From assembly GCF_004769525.1 (NCBI RefSeq), contig NZ_RQFT01000003.1, positions 310,001-374,000 on the forward strand: a stretch of DNA of 64,000 bases, written 5' to 3'. The notes beneath the pieces were generated by a model. The model worked only from the letters and a program-made list of their open reading frames with translations. It was not told the DNA's origin and did no database searches. Below, piece by piece: positions 56,563 through 64,000 of this stretch. Position 1 is the first letter of the stretch; each line of letters begins with the position of its first letter. The stretch comes from Leptospira bouyouniensis (GTDB lineage: Bacteria; Spirochaetota; Leptospiria; Leptospirales; Leptospiraceae). A program made the position numbers and the translations under genes.

Positions 56563-59031
56563 TTAATGGAGAATTTCTAAAAACTTATCAATAAGATTAT
56601 TCTTAGTTACTGGCTTAGATAAAAAACCATTAAACCCAGCCTCTGAAATTTCATATTGTTCTTCTATAGTAACGTTCGCAGTGAAAGCAACAATGGGCGT
56701 AAAATGAAGTCGATTCGAATCTATTTTTCTGAAAATTTTAATCAAATCAAATCCATTCAAGTTGGGCATTTGGATATCCATAAGAACTATATCAAATACT
56801 TCAGCGTCAAATATTGATATTGCATCATATCCGCCGGAAGAAAGAACAATATTTGGAATCTGTTTTTCTAAGAATTTTTTTACAATCATTAGATTTTCTT
56901 GAACATCATCGATAATAAGGAGCTTCAATTCTTGAAATTGAATTTTAGGTTGGATCGATGCAGGACTGCCATTAAGAGTTGGATTTACCAATTCGAGAGG
57001 AATATTGAAAGTAAATTTTGATCCTACTCCTAATTGGCTTTCAACGGATATTTTTCCATTCATTAGTTCGACAAGTTTCTTAGATATTGCTAATCCTAAA
57101 CCAGTACCTCTTTGAAATAATTGATTTGATTCATGAGCTTGGTAGAATCGAACAAACAGATTACTCATCTTTTCTTCAGTCATTCCAATTCCAGAATCAG
57201 TAACTTCAAAAACGAAAATATGGTTTGGTTCATAAGTTACTTTTAAAGAAATATTTCCTTCTAATGTAAATTTGAAAGAATTACTCAGTAGGTTAAAGAG
57301 TATTTGAGAAATTCGATTCGAATCTCCTTTTACGTTGAGTGGAACGTTATCTTCGATCTTTACTTCAAATTTCAAAGACGTACCTTTTGTTTTGAATTGA
57401 AAGATTTTATTTAAATCATTGATTAAGTCATCAATTCGAAATTCTATAGAATCAATCGATAGGTAACCTTGTTCCAATTTTGACAGATCTAAAACGTCGT
57501 TCAATACATTGAGCAATGTTTTATTAGCGATATTGAATATGGTCACATATTCTTTTTGATCTGGAGTTAGAGTTGATTCGTCTAAAAGCTGAGCCATACC
57601 TGATATTATATTCATAGGTGTTCGAATTTCGTGACTCATATTTGCTAAAAATTCATTTCGTGCTTTTACTGATTTTTCCATTCTAATAATAGCTAGATTA
57701 AGTTCTTCTGTTCTTTCGAGAACTTTTGATTCCAGCTTTTCATTGAATAATGTTAATTCATTCGTCAGTTTTTCGTTTATTTTATAGGATTCGGAATGAC
57801 GGATGGCAAGAATGATACCTTGAGTGAAGATCATAAATATCAAACCGTATGAAGCAGTGAATGGAAGATGGATTTTCTCTTGAATGATCATCATGTCAAT
57901 AATTATTGTAAATAAAGCGACAAACATACTTCCGAGCGAAATCCAAGAATGTTTTATTTTTTTATAAATCGCAAAAATATTCAATGCTATCGTGATAAAA
58001 CTAAAAAGCAAAACAATATATTGAAAATGTAATACAGTCAGACTGATTCCTATCGTATCTGAAAATAGCGCATAGATAAAATAAATCGAAGAAACTATAT
58101 AGCCGATTAGTATCAGATATTTTTTATAAAGATATTGTATTGGGATAGAGAAAAAATGAAGAGCTATGCTTGGTGCAAAATACATTGCAGTATATTCCAA
58201 CAATAAAAAGAATTTATAATCTCCATCAGGATAAATTTCTCTTAAAATTTGTTCATTCTGGACGAATGCTCTTGAAAGCAAAATAAAGCAAAGAATAGAG
58301 AAGACCAAACTAGAACGGTCAGATTTTCTAATTAAAAAATAAAAAAAATAATAAAGACCAATAATAAACAATACACTAATAGAGAATAGGTCTGAATTTC
58401 GTCTTTGATTGGAAATGGAATCGATCGCACTTGGTAGTCCTAAATAGATTGGCCTACCGATTCCACCGACTCTATGTTCGAAATTCGATTCGTGAATTAC
58501 TATGTTTAGAATGTCTGAATTTGGATAAATATATCCGATAGATGGTGCATGAACATTTTTTGATGTTTCTTTCGTGGTTCCGAATTTTCCTACGGATTGA
58601 GTTAAAATACCATTAACAAAAATATCATAAGCACCTGCGTGATAATCTGCTCGAAGTGATAGTATTCGATTGGTCCATTGACTTGGTAACTTTACTTGAA
58701 GAAAATATGTTCCAAATCCAGTACTTCCAATTTTTTTTTCTTTAATGACTTTTTGATTCCAGGATCCAGGGACTTGAATCATTTCAAAATCGACATTATT
58801 GTTTAATAGGTCTTTTTCATTTTTATATTCATTCCAAATGAAAGCCCACTCTCCCTTTAAAGTTACTAAATCATTTTTTTTTTCTAAATTTTGTATTTTC
58901 GATAAATCGATATATCCTTTTTTGGCAACTGTCAAATTGGAATGATCATTTGAAATCTTACACTGACATAAGAAGAAAAAAGAAACGAAAATTGTAAACA
59001 AAACAGCGATAGTTCGTTTTTGACTGAGCAC
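56563..59031 (-). CDS. Hybrid histidine kinase with 7TM-DISM sensor, probable lipoprotein
   Basis: This 822-aa protein has a short signal ending FFLCQC, so it may be lipid-anchored. Next is an extracytoplasmic jelly-roll domain (KGEWAFIW, VPGSWNQ, YDIFVNG) and seven membrane helices (about residues 215-405) of the 7TMR-DISM type. It ends with a coiled linker, HisKA with phospho-His in NMSHEIRTPMN near 465, an HATPase (DSGIGMTEEK, GTGLGLAISKKL) and a C-terminal receiver (LIIDDVQEN, DIVLMDIQMPNLNG). The start is GTG. Its jelly-roll looks like a sugar-binding domain, so a glycan or sugar signal is possible. Confidence 0.9.
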   Translation of the reverse strand: MLSQKRTIAVLFTIFVSFFFLCQCKISNDHSNLTVAKKGYIDLSKIQNLEKKNDLVTLKGEWAFIWNEYKNEKDLLNNNVDFEMIQVPGSWNQKVIKEKKIGSTGFGTYFLQVKLPSQWTNRILSLRADYHAGAYDIFVNGILTQSVGKFGTTKETSKNVHAPSIGYIYPNSDILNIVIHESNFEHRVGGIGRPIYLGLPSAIDSISNQRRNSDLFSISVLFIIGLYYFFYFLIRKSDRSSLVFSILCFILLSRAFVQNEQILREIYPDGDYKFFLLLEYTAMYFAPSIALHFFSIPIQYLYKKYLILIGYIVSSIYFIYALFSDTIGISLTVLHFQYIVLLFSFITIALNIFAIYKKIKHSWISLGSMFVALFTIIIDMMIIQEKIHLPFTASYGLIFMIFTQGIILAIRHSESYKINEKLTNELTLFNEKLESKVLERTEELNLAIIRMEKSVKARNEFLANMSHEIRTPMNIISGMAQLLDESTLTPDQKEYVTIFNIANKTLLNVLNDVLDLSKLEQGYLSIDSIEFRIDDLINDLNKIFQFKTKGTSLKFEVKIEDNVPLNVKGDSNRISQILFNLLSNSFKFTLEGNISLKVTYEPNHIFVFEVTDSGIGMTEEKMSNLFVRFYQAHESNQLFQRGTGLGLAISKKLVELMNGKISVESQLGVGSKFTFNIPLELVNPTLNGSPASIQPKIQFQELKLLIIDDVQENLMIVKKFLEKQIPNIVLSSGGYDAISIFDAEVFDIVLMDIQMPNLNGFDLIKIFRKIDSNRLHFTPIVAFTANVTIEEQYEISEAGFNGFLSKPVTKNNLIDKFLEILH

Positions 59032-59151
59032 TTCTCTTATTAATTTACCTACGAATAATTTTATGTCTAGTCGAAATATTTACATTCCTTGAAAGTTCAA
59101 CAAATCAATGTTTGGTAATTGCTTAAAATTGAAGAAAGTTAATTAAAAACT

Positions 59152-60780
59152 TTAATTTCCAAAAATGACTGCTTCGTTCGGCATCAAAATTAAATCACCT
59201 GTATCCAGTTCCTTATTTAGTTCAAAGGAAGCACTTCGATTTTTGGAACTAAATAAAATTTGGTTGAGTGTCCATTTCCTTGGATACGAAACACTAACTG
59301 GTTTAGACGAAAAGTTCAAAAAGATATAGGTTTCTTCTTTACCTTCTCTCCTTCTGTAGTATAAGGCTTGTTTGTCGGCACTTAATAAGATTTTCAATTT
59401 TCCTTTTCGCAAGGATTTGCGATCTTTACGAATTTGGATTAGTTTTTTATAAGTATAAAAAAGAGAATCTGGATTTTGTTTTTGTGATTCCACATTGACT
59501 GTCTTTGCCTCAGCATACAGAGGTAGCCATGGAGTTCCATTGGTAAATCCCGTGGACTCTGACCCATCCCAAGGCATCGGGATTCTTTCTGGATCACGGC
59601 CGGGATGGAATGGCCAATATCGTTTTCCCACAGGGTCTTGAATTTTGTTAAACGGAACTTTTTGGCGTTTCATTCCGATTTCTTCACCATAATACAGAAA
59701 AGGTGTTCCTCTTAAAGTTAACATCATACAGGCGGCAAGCCTTGCACGATCTAAAGTATGTTCGCCTTTTTCGTAGCGAGTGATATGACGAGGGAAGTCA
59801 TGGTTGGATAATGTATAATTGGGCCAGTTATCTTCCCCTAATGCTGATTCAAAATCTTTGACAATTTGGAAAAATCGTTCTGCTTTCCAAGATGAAAATA
59901 AAAACATAAAATTAAATGCAAGATGGAGTTCATCATTGCGGCCACAATACGTGGCAGGAAGCAAAACATTTCCAGGGAAATCCTGCATGATTTCACCAAC
60001 AAACATTCGTTTTTCGGAATATGAGTCCAAAAGTTTTCGCATTCGTCGTAAGATACCATGCATTTCCGGTCGGTCACGGTCGTAAGTATGTACTTGTTTG
60101 TCGTAAGGCCTAGGACCTTTCATAAAATAAGAAGCATTGTTTCGAAAGAATTCATCTTTCACATATAAATTAACAACATCCAATCGAAACCCATCAACTC
60201 CCATATCAAGCCAATACTTCATCATACGAAAAATGGCGTCTTCCACATCCGGGTTACGCCAATTGAGATCAGGTTGTTCTTTTAAAAAAGAATGGAAATA
60301 ATATTCACCAGTTCGTTTGTCATATTCCCATCCAGAACCCCCAAAAGCACCCAACCAATTGTTAGGTGGACCATTATTGCTTGGTTCTTTCCAAATGTAC
60401 CAATCACGTTTAGGACTGTTAACGGATGATCTGGATTCAACGAACCATGGATGTAAGTGTGATGTATGGTTGACGACCAAATCCATAATAATACGGATTC
60501 CTCGTTTGTGTGCTTCCTTTAACAAACGTTTAAACGATTGAATGGTTCCGAATACTGGATCAATTTCTTCGTAATCCGAAATGTCATATCCAAAATCAAA
60601 CATTGGAGACGGATAAACAGGAGATAACCAAATCGCATCAATGCCAAGAGAATCTTTGGAACCAGCTAAATAATCTAATCGTTCGGTAATTCCATCTAAA
60701 TCACCAATTCCATCACCATTAGAATCTTGGAAACTACGTGGATAAATTTGATAGATGACTGCTTCTTTCCACCATGCCAT
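59152..60780 (-). CDS. GH13 alpha-glucosidase / oligo-1,6-glucosidase type
   Basis: This 542-aa cytoplasmic enzyme has the complete GH13 set: IYQIYPRSFQDSNGDGIGDL near the N-terminus, DLVVNHTS, DGFRLDVVN with the catalytic nucleophile Asp near 199, FVGEIMQD with the acid/base Glu near 260, and LSNHDFPR near 326. The GDGIGDL signature and QPDLNWRNP point to the oligo-1,6-glucosidase/alpha-glucosidase subfamily. It is one base ahead of the glnD gene end, so glnD and this gene are probably one transcript. It should release glucose from short alpha-glucans. Confidence 0.92.
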   Translation of the reverse strand: MAWWKEAVIYQIYPRSFQDSNGDGIGDLDGITERLDYLAGSKDSLGIDAIWLSPVYPSPMFDFGYDISDYEEIDPVFGTIQSFKRLLKEAHKRGIRIIMDLVVNHTSHLHPWFVESRSSVNSPKRDWYIWKEPSNNGPPNNWLGAFGGSGWEYDKRTGEYYFHSFLKEQPDLNWRNPDVEDAIFRMMKYWLDMGVDGFRLDVVNLYVKDEFFRNNASYFMKGPRPYDKQVHTYDRDRPEMHGILRRMRKLLDSYSEKRMFVGEIMQDFPGNVLLPATYCGRNDELHLAFNFMFLFSSWKAERFFQIVKDFESALGEDNWPNYTLSNHDFPRHITRYEKGEHTLDRARLAACMMLTLRGTPFLYYGEEIGMKRQKVPFNKIQDPVGKRYWPFHPGRDPERIPMPWDGSESTGFTNGTPWLPLYAEAKTVNVESQKQNPDSLFYTYKKLIQIRKDRKSLRKGKLKILLSADKQALYYRRREGKEETYIFLNFSSKPVSVSYPRKWTLNQILFSSKNRSASFELNKELDTGDLILMPNEAVIFGN

Positions 60781-60781
60781 A

Positions 60782-63334
60782 TTAAAAACTAATCTCCATG
60801 ATACCTTGGTTTTCTTTCACTCTTGCAACTGAAAGAATTTTTTCTTTGATTGCAAGAAGTAGGCCTGTATCTTCTATTTTTTTACCATTTTTAGTTTGGA
60901 TGTGAAATGAGTCATATGCAAAATCAGCACTGGTTGAGATTCTAACAAAGATTACTTCCAATTCAAAATCGATTAATGTTTTTAAAATTCGATACACTAA
61001 CCCGATAGAGTCGGGAACTCTCACTTCTAAAACAGAATACGTATCCGATAAGTCATTTGCAAACTTTACTAATTCTTCCACCATTCCATCTGGAATTTGA
61101 GGTAATGTTTTCCAGATATTGGTAGTGGAAGCTAAGTCTTCAATGTTTACAGCACCTTCGATACACTGGCCAAGAGTGGTTTCAATTTCGTTTATTTGTG
61201 GTTCGGCGATTTCCCCACTTCCAAATTCATCTGTGATTTGTGCCTGCAAAATTAGATGTTCGTTGTTTGTGCGAAAAAGTCTAAGTCCCACCAAACTGAG
61301 CCCAAGTGAGGAAATAATTCCTGATAAATACAATAACATCCGTTTGTCAGCATTCGCAAAAATTGATAAAGTTACAAAAGCAGGTTCTTTTTCCCAGATC
61401 AATCGAAAAGGTGAGCCTGACCGAATCCATTCATGTAATAGAATAAAATGTTTGTACACTCTTCGTGGAGTATTGTAATTCAAATAAGAACTTGGTCGAA
61501 TTTGCATCCCAAAGTTTACGATTTGTTCCGTTTGTTCAGATGTGAGACCTTCTTTTTCAACTAAGTATGTTTCTAAAGTTGTTTCGATCCTTTCCTGAGT
61601 ATCAGAAACATTGGTTTTGTTTTGTAAGTAAGTGAGTGTTGAAGTGAATAAGAAATGTAAAATTTCTTTTTTCCAATTGGTGAGGATGGATTGACCAACC
61701 GATTTTGTATCTATAATAGTCAGAACATATAATAAACGTAATGTGTTTTGGTTCGAAAATTGTTTTGCAAACGATGAAATGAGGTTTGGATCGTAGATAT
61801 CTCGTTTGGAAGAAAGTTCAGACATGATGATATGTTCTGCGACTAAAAAACGTAAAAGTTCTGTATCTTCTTCTGATAAACGGAATCTTTCTGCAATGAT
61901 GAGAGCAAGTTCTGCTCCGTATTGTGAATGGTCCCCTTCTTTTACTTTCCCTGCATCGTGAATGAGGATGGCAAGTGCCAGAATTTCAATCTTTTCACAG
62001 AGATTAAATACTTCTTGGACTTGAGGGTCTTCCCATAAATCAGCAATCAAAACATCTAATTCTCGTAAGATGAGCAATGTATGTTCGTCGACTGTGTATT
62101 GGTGGTGGTAACTAAACAATGGAAAGTTGGTACATGCGCCAAATTCAGGAATCAGTTTCCCTAACACATTACATTCATGCATTAAGGTAAGAGTATGGCC
62201 TATTCGTTTTTTATGGCGAAGCATTCCTAAAAAACAATCTAGTACAGACTTTTGATTTTTAAAATCATCATCCAAAAAATGAGAAGCAAAACGAATTTCG
62301 TTTAAATCGATTCGCGATGGTTCTTCTTCGTTCTTTTGGGACTCTGCAAAAAAATGGATGATGTCATCATAAAGTGTATCTGGATTGGAAAGTTCTTTGT
62401 GGATACGTTTTTTGTTGAGATTGGTTTTTTCATCTAAATAGGTTCCAATATAAAAGTAAACATCCTTTTGTGCTTTGTAAAATTGGCTCATAAATCGTTC
62501 TAAGGTTTTGATTTCGTTTTTTGGACCAAATCCTAAGAACTCGGCCACTTCCGCTTGTAATCCCAAATCCAATCTGTCATTTTTGCGTCCGCTTATGATG
62601 TGTAAGGCGGATCTTGTTAAGAGCAAAAAATCATAAGCTGACAAAAGGGTTAAACTGTCCCCGATCAAATAAAAATCAAAAATTCCTCCATCAGCACTGT
62701 CAGCAAGTGGATTTGTTTTTTCGATCCAATACATTTGTTGGATGTCACGTAAACCTAAAGGATCGTTTTTAATATTGGGTTCAGATAAAAGAATAGGATT
62801 GTAGGAGTTGATGATTCTTTCTCTGAGATAAGAGAGTTTCCATTCATTGTATTCCTTAATGGTTTTTTCAGGAATTTTTCCAAGAAAATCTGTTTTGAAT
62901 TTTTGAAACAAAACTTCGGACCCAACTAAAAATCGTGCGTCAAGAACTGCATGGTAGGTTTCAATTTGGTTTAAGTATAAAAATGATTCTTTGATAGTGC
63001 GGCAACTATGTCCCACTTCCTTATCATTGTTATAGAGGAAGGTATTGATTTTGGAAATGATTTCACTTAAAACTTTGTCAGAAAGTTTCCCATCATGAAG
63101 GTACAATATATCAATATCAGAATAAGGGGCAAGTTCCCGCCTTCCATAACCTCCAACGGCGATGAGGCAGAGATGGTCTTTGGTGGGATTTCCATTGGAC
63201 ACTTCCATAAAAACTTGTCGTAAGGAATCATCTACAAGGTTACTCAGCTGGCGGGTAAATAACCTACCTGAAGATACAGTTTTGGCTTTTGGAAAGGTAC
63301 GTTGCAGTTTTGCCTTGAGTTCTGATTTCAACAT
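60782..63334 (-). CDS. glnD: [Protein-PII] uridylyltransferase/uridylyl-removing enzyme
   Basis: This 850-aa bifunctional nitrogen sensor modifies PII. The nucleotidyltransferase domain has GGYGRRELAPYSDIDILYLHDG (about residues 62-83), the HD domain has ILIHDAGKVKEGDHSQYG near 450, and the C-terminus holds two ACT-like regions that bind glutamine. All catalytic signatures look intact. No glnB or amtB lies in the window. The ATG at 63334 is divergent from a small membrane-protein gene. Confidence 0.93.
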   Translation of the reverse strand: MLKSELKAKLQRTFPKAKTVSSGRLFTRQLSNLVDDSLRQVFMEVSNGNPTKDHLCLIAVGGYGRRELAPYSDIDILYLHDGKLSDKVLSEIISKINTFLYNNDKEVGHSCRTIKESFLYLNQIETYHAVLDARFLVGSEVLFQKFKTDFLGKIPEKTIKEYNEWKLSYLRERIINSYNPILLSEPNIKNDPLGLRDIQQMYWIEKTNPLADSADGGIFDFYLIGDSLTLLSAYDFLLLTRSALHIISGRKNDRLDLGLQAEVAEFLGFGPKNEIKTLERFMSQFYKAQKDVYFYIGTYLDEKTNLNKKRIHKELSNPDTLYDDIIHFFAESQKNEEEPSRIDLNEIRFASHFLDDDFKNQKSVLDCFLGMLRHKKRIGHTLTLMHECNVLGKLIPEFGACTNFPLFSYHHQYTVDEHTLLILRELDVLIADLWEDPQVQEVFNLCEKIEILALAILIHDAGKVKEGDHSQYGAELALIIAERFRLSEEDTELLRFLVAEHIIMSELSSKRDIYDPNLISSFAKQFSNQNTLRLLYVLTIIDTKSVGQSILTNWKKEILHFLFTSTLTYLQNKTNVSDTQERIETTLETYLVEKEGLTSEQTEQIVNFGMQIRPSSYLNYNTPRRVYKHFILLHEWIRSGSPFRLIWEKEPAFVTLSIFANADKRMLLYLSGIISSLGLSLVGLRLFRTNNEHLILQAQITDEFGSGEIAEPQINEIETTLGQCIEGAVNIEDLASTTNIWKTLPQIPDGMVEELVKFANDLSDTYSVLEVRVPDSIGLVYRILKTLIDFELEVIFVRISTSADFAYDSFHIQTKNGKKIEDTGLLLAIKEKILSVARVKENQGIMEISF

Positions 63335-63364
63335 GTAAAGATAACCTTATTGGACAACTTTAAC

Positions 63365-63847
63365 ATGAATCCGAAGATTAAAATCACAATTCAGTTTATT
63401 TTCAGCCATCTTTTGGCTTATCTCTTGGTCTCCATCCCTTACTTTCAATTGGTGATGAAAGGGTATTATGAAGGTGATTCTGCTGTCTTCCCTTTATTTT
63501 TAGTCACTTCAGTTGATGGTGCAGCCTGGACACGGGCAATGACTTGGCTTTTACCAGCGTTAATTTTCCAAGCCTTGTTAATGGTTAGTTTTATCCATAT
63601 CATTTGGGATTGGTTCCAAACACAAAGTTTCAGCAAACAAATGTTTGTACTCGTATGGATGCGCACTGTCATAGGTGGCCTTGCAGCAATTTCACCGGCT
63701 GTAGGGAGTTTGGAAGGAATGGTATTTATGATTTCTGAAATTACATTTTCCATCCATCTTTACGTGTTATTTGAAATATTTTTGCAATCATTGGTTCAGG
63801 CAGGAATTTTTCTTTGGTTTGTGAGAAGGGCATCAGAGCAGAAGTAG
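63365..63847 (+). CDS. Membrane protein of unknown function
   Basis: This protein of about 160 aa has four transmembrane segments (about residues 8-28, 58-82, 95-120 and 130-152). No family is recognised. The ATG at 63365 was chosen; an in-frame TTG at 63350 is also open, neither with a strong site. It starts 30 bp from the divergent glnD start. Its role is not inferable. Confidence 0.6.
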   Translation: MNPKIKITIQFIFSHLLAYLLVSIPYFQLVMKGYYEGDSAVFPLFLVTSVDGAAWTRAMTWLLPALIFQALLMVSFIHIIWDWFQTQSFSKQMFVLVWMRTVIGGLAAISPAVGSLEGMVFMISEITFSIHLYVLFEIFLQSLVQAGIFLWFVRRASEQK

Positions 63848-63878
63848 ATGTTCATGATATCAATCTAGGAAAGGACCT

Positions 63879-64000
63879 TTGAAGCAAAACCAAATGCAAA
63901 TACTAATTCAAGACAAAATAGATTTTAAACCGGATTCGATTGGAAATCGGAATTTGATTTGGATATCCAATTCTAAATTTTTTTCAGAGATACAATCTTT
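63879..64000 (+). CDS. Start of a CDS cut by the window end
   Basis: A plus-strand frame opens at TTG 63879 or ATG 63894 and stays open to the window end (about 40 codons). AGGAAAGGACC lies just upstream, giving a plausible ribosome site for either start. The visible protein (MKQNQMQILIQDKIDF...) is too short to identify. Confidence 0.45.
   Translation, partial: MKQNQMQILIQDKIDFKPDSIGNRNLIWISNSKFFSEIQS

Overview
The window looks like chromosomal DNA of a Leptospira species. It is AT-rich and has many TTG starts backed by ribosome binding sites. Lipoproteins carry loose spirochaete-type lipoboxes ending FQC, LSFC, FQHC or VNC. Other pointers are a plastid-type ferredoxin-NADP reductase, an HmuY-like lipoprotein, DUF3015 and TRL-like lipoproteins, and a fliG far from any flagellar operon. 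I cannot decide from sequence alone between a saprophytic and a pathogenic clade. I saw no tRNA or rRNA gene, insertion sequence, prophage, integrase or CRISPR array; this reads as dense core genome.

Layout. 0-10 kb: a minus-strand overlapping set (BFD-like ferredoxin, WbuC cupin, PHB-depolymerase-like esterase) beside a divergent HxlR regulator/DoxX pair; then a glycosyltransferase, folE, acetyl-CoA synthetase, a TPR protein and the membrane pyrophosphatase hppA. 10-14.5 kb: a compact minus-strand envelope operon (DAACS symporter, SGNH lipoprotein, beta-barrel protein, TRL lipoprotein, coiled-coil protein, TRL lipoprotein). 14.5-21 kb: RapA-like SNF2 helicase coupled to queE, a VWA-STAS fusion protein, and FNR with a PC4-like protein. 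21-26 kb: DUF3015, then a minus-strand haem/iron uptake operon (lipoprotein, HmuY-like, TonB-dependent receptor, HExxH protein) with a Fur-like box over its promoter. 26-36.5 kb: PAS-GGDEF-EAL protein, M23 peptidase, divergent membrane proteins, a CLC-F-type antiporter, a TetR/metallo-beta-lactamase-fold pair, fliG and an XRE-type regulator.

36-46 kb: a 362-bp intergenic region with operator-like and terminator-bearing structures, a GDPD lipoprotein, then a minus-strand envelope operon (tandem amidase lipoprotein, M1 aminopeptidase lipoprotein, two TRL lipoproteins), a GMC oxidoreductase with its small subunit, and a TPR protein. 46-50.8 kb: aroD, kdsD, a NusG paralogue and a TonB-like protein on the minus strand, divergent from aroC and a response regulator. 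50.8-56.6 kb: nuoG-nuoI behind a near-consensus promoter, an unrecognised protein, thiolase, a DUF35 zinc-ribbon protein and a DUF1801 protein. 56.6-64 kb: a lipoprotein-like hybrid histidine kinase, GH13 alpha-glucosidase, glnD, a small membrane protein and a CDS cut by the window end.

The strongest leads are the four TRL lipoprotein paralogues in two envelope operons, the Fur-box/HmuY/TonB/HExxH operon, the VWA-STAS fusion, the CLC-F-type transporter, and a possible non-coding RNA at 36274-36359.
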